A DNA stretch of 64,000 nucleotides, from contig CAVXVE010000069.1 in NCBI GenBank assembly GCA_963764955.1, positions 1 through 64,000 on the forward strand. Direction: 5' to 3'. This document shows, one piece after another, positions 63,704 through 64,000 of the stretch (its first letter is position 1; every line of letters starts with the position of its first letter). Under the pieces are notes generated by a model, which did not search any database, was not told where the DNA came from, and saw only the letters and a list, made by a program, of their open reading frames with translations. Both the position numbers and the translations under genes were made by a program. The DNA is from Roseiarcus sp963764955 (lineage in GTDB: Bacteria; Pseudomonadota; Alphaproteobacteria; Rhizobiales; Beijerinckiaceae).

Positions 63704-64000
63704 ATGCTGACTGTCGATCGCATCGATCTCTTTTATGGCGCCGCGCAGGCGCTTCGCTCGGTGTCGCTCAAGGCCGAAGTCGGACGCATCTTGTGCGTGC
63801 TGGGGCGCAATGGAGTTGGCAAGTCGTCGCTTTTGCGCGCCATCGTCGGCCAACATGGGGTCGCCTCGGGCTCGATCCAGTGGAACGGCAAGGAAATGAA
63901 CGGGCTGCCGAGCCATCAGCGAGCCAAGGTGGGGTTCGGTTATGTGCCGCAGGGTCGCGAGATCTTCCCGCTCTTGTCGGTGAAGGAAAACCTGATGACC
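63704..64000 (+). CDS. urtE: Urea ABC transporter ATPase UrtE, 5' part
   Basis: ATG 63704, 5 bp after the urtD stop; 99 codons before the window ends with no stop. MLTVDRIDLFYGAAQALRSV, Walker A LGRNGVGKSSLLRAIVGQ, then VGFGYVPQGREIFPLLSVKE (Q-loop of LivF-like proteins). Second ATPase of the urea importer. Only about 40 percent of the gene is in view. Confidence 0.95.
   Translation, partial: MLTVDRIDLFYGAAQALRSVSLKAEVGRILCVLGRNGVGKSSLLRAIVGQHGVASGSIQWNGKEMNGLPSHQRAKVGFGYVPQGREIFPLLSVKENLMT

Overview
The window looks like chromosomal DNA from a high-GC alphaproteobacterium, most likely in the Hyphomicrobiales (Beijerinckiaceae/Methylocystaceae-like). Grounds: hopanoid genes (ispH-hpnH, hpnG, hpnM), aerobic-pathway cobS beside a J-domain gene and a BolA-family gene, an Omp25/31-type porin, an HWE/HisKA_2-type kinase and urtABCDE. 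The taxonomic call is inference; there is no rRNA gene and I saw no tRNA or CRISPR.

Layout. 1-4.6 kb is a nested mobile-element scrapheap. A decayed group II intron (RT remnant plus domains V/VI) sits inside an IS3-type transposase gene. That gene is interrupted again near its 3' end by a complete IS3-like element flanked by 17-bp direct repeats, and the outer IS3 itself truncates an IS110 gene. An IS630 element with a -1 slippery heptamer follows. 4.8-17 kb is mostly housekeeping: guaA, an SDR, an FMN reductase, a DUF29 remnant, cobS, a J-domain protein, a BolA protein, a YcxB-like membrane protein, an L,D-transpeptidase lipoprotein, a Nudix hydrolase and a metallophosphoesterase. Next come a stand-alone cyclic-nucleotide-binding protein, a small protein and three tandem paralogous membrane proteins that resemble Pycsar-type effectors. 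17-42 kb is a large sugar/polyol catabolic island. It has a CUT1 ABC transporter with SDRs, a TIM-barrel isomerase, an APH-fold kinase, an enolase paralog with altered active-site residues and a type-B carboxylesterase. Then follow a CUT2 ABC transporter, three Gfo/Idh/MocA oxidoreductases, a second TIM-barrel isomerase, another SDR, a long-chain polyol dehydrogenase and an RpiR regulator around a divergent promoter region. 42-51 kb holds ppx, a sensorless histidine kinase, a ribbon-helix-helix protein, a FemAB/GNAT-like protein, a HIT protein, a DUF1614 protein, an Omp25-like porin and a two-gene ABC exporter. 51-55 kb is the hopanoid side-chain block. 55-58 kb has a secreted beta-helix protein and an EpsD-like PPIase. 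58.6-64 kb is the urea ABC operon urtABCDE, cut off within urtE by the window end, with a sigma-54 promoter match upstream of urtA.

How it works together. The island would import two classes of carbohydrate (CUT1 and CUT2) and oxidise, isomerise and phosphorylate them; the substrate cannot be told from sequence. ispH feeds isoprenoid precursors to hopanoid synthesis, whose side chain is added by HpnH and trimmed by HpnG. The urt operon scavenges urea under nitrogen control.

Quality warning. About 20 frame breaks, mostly +1 insertions, fall between 5 and 35 kb, including two in guaA. Between 35 and 60 kb I found none, and one more lies in urtB. Outside the mobile elements most of these probably reflect sequence errors rather than decay. 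Such genes are typed pseudogene here because the frame is broken as given; corrected reading frames are described in each entry.
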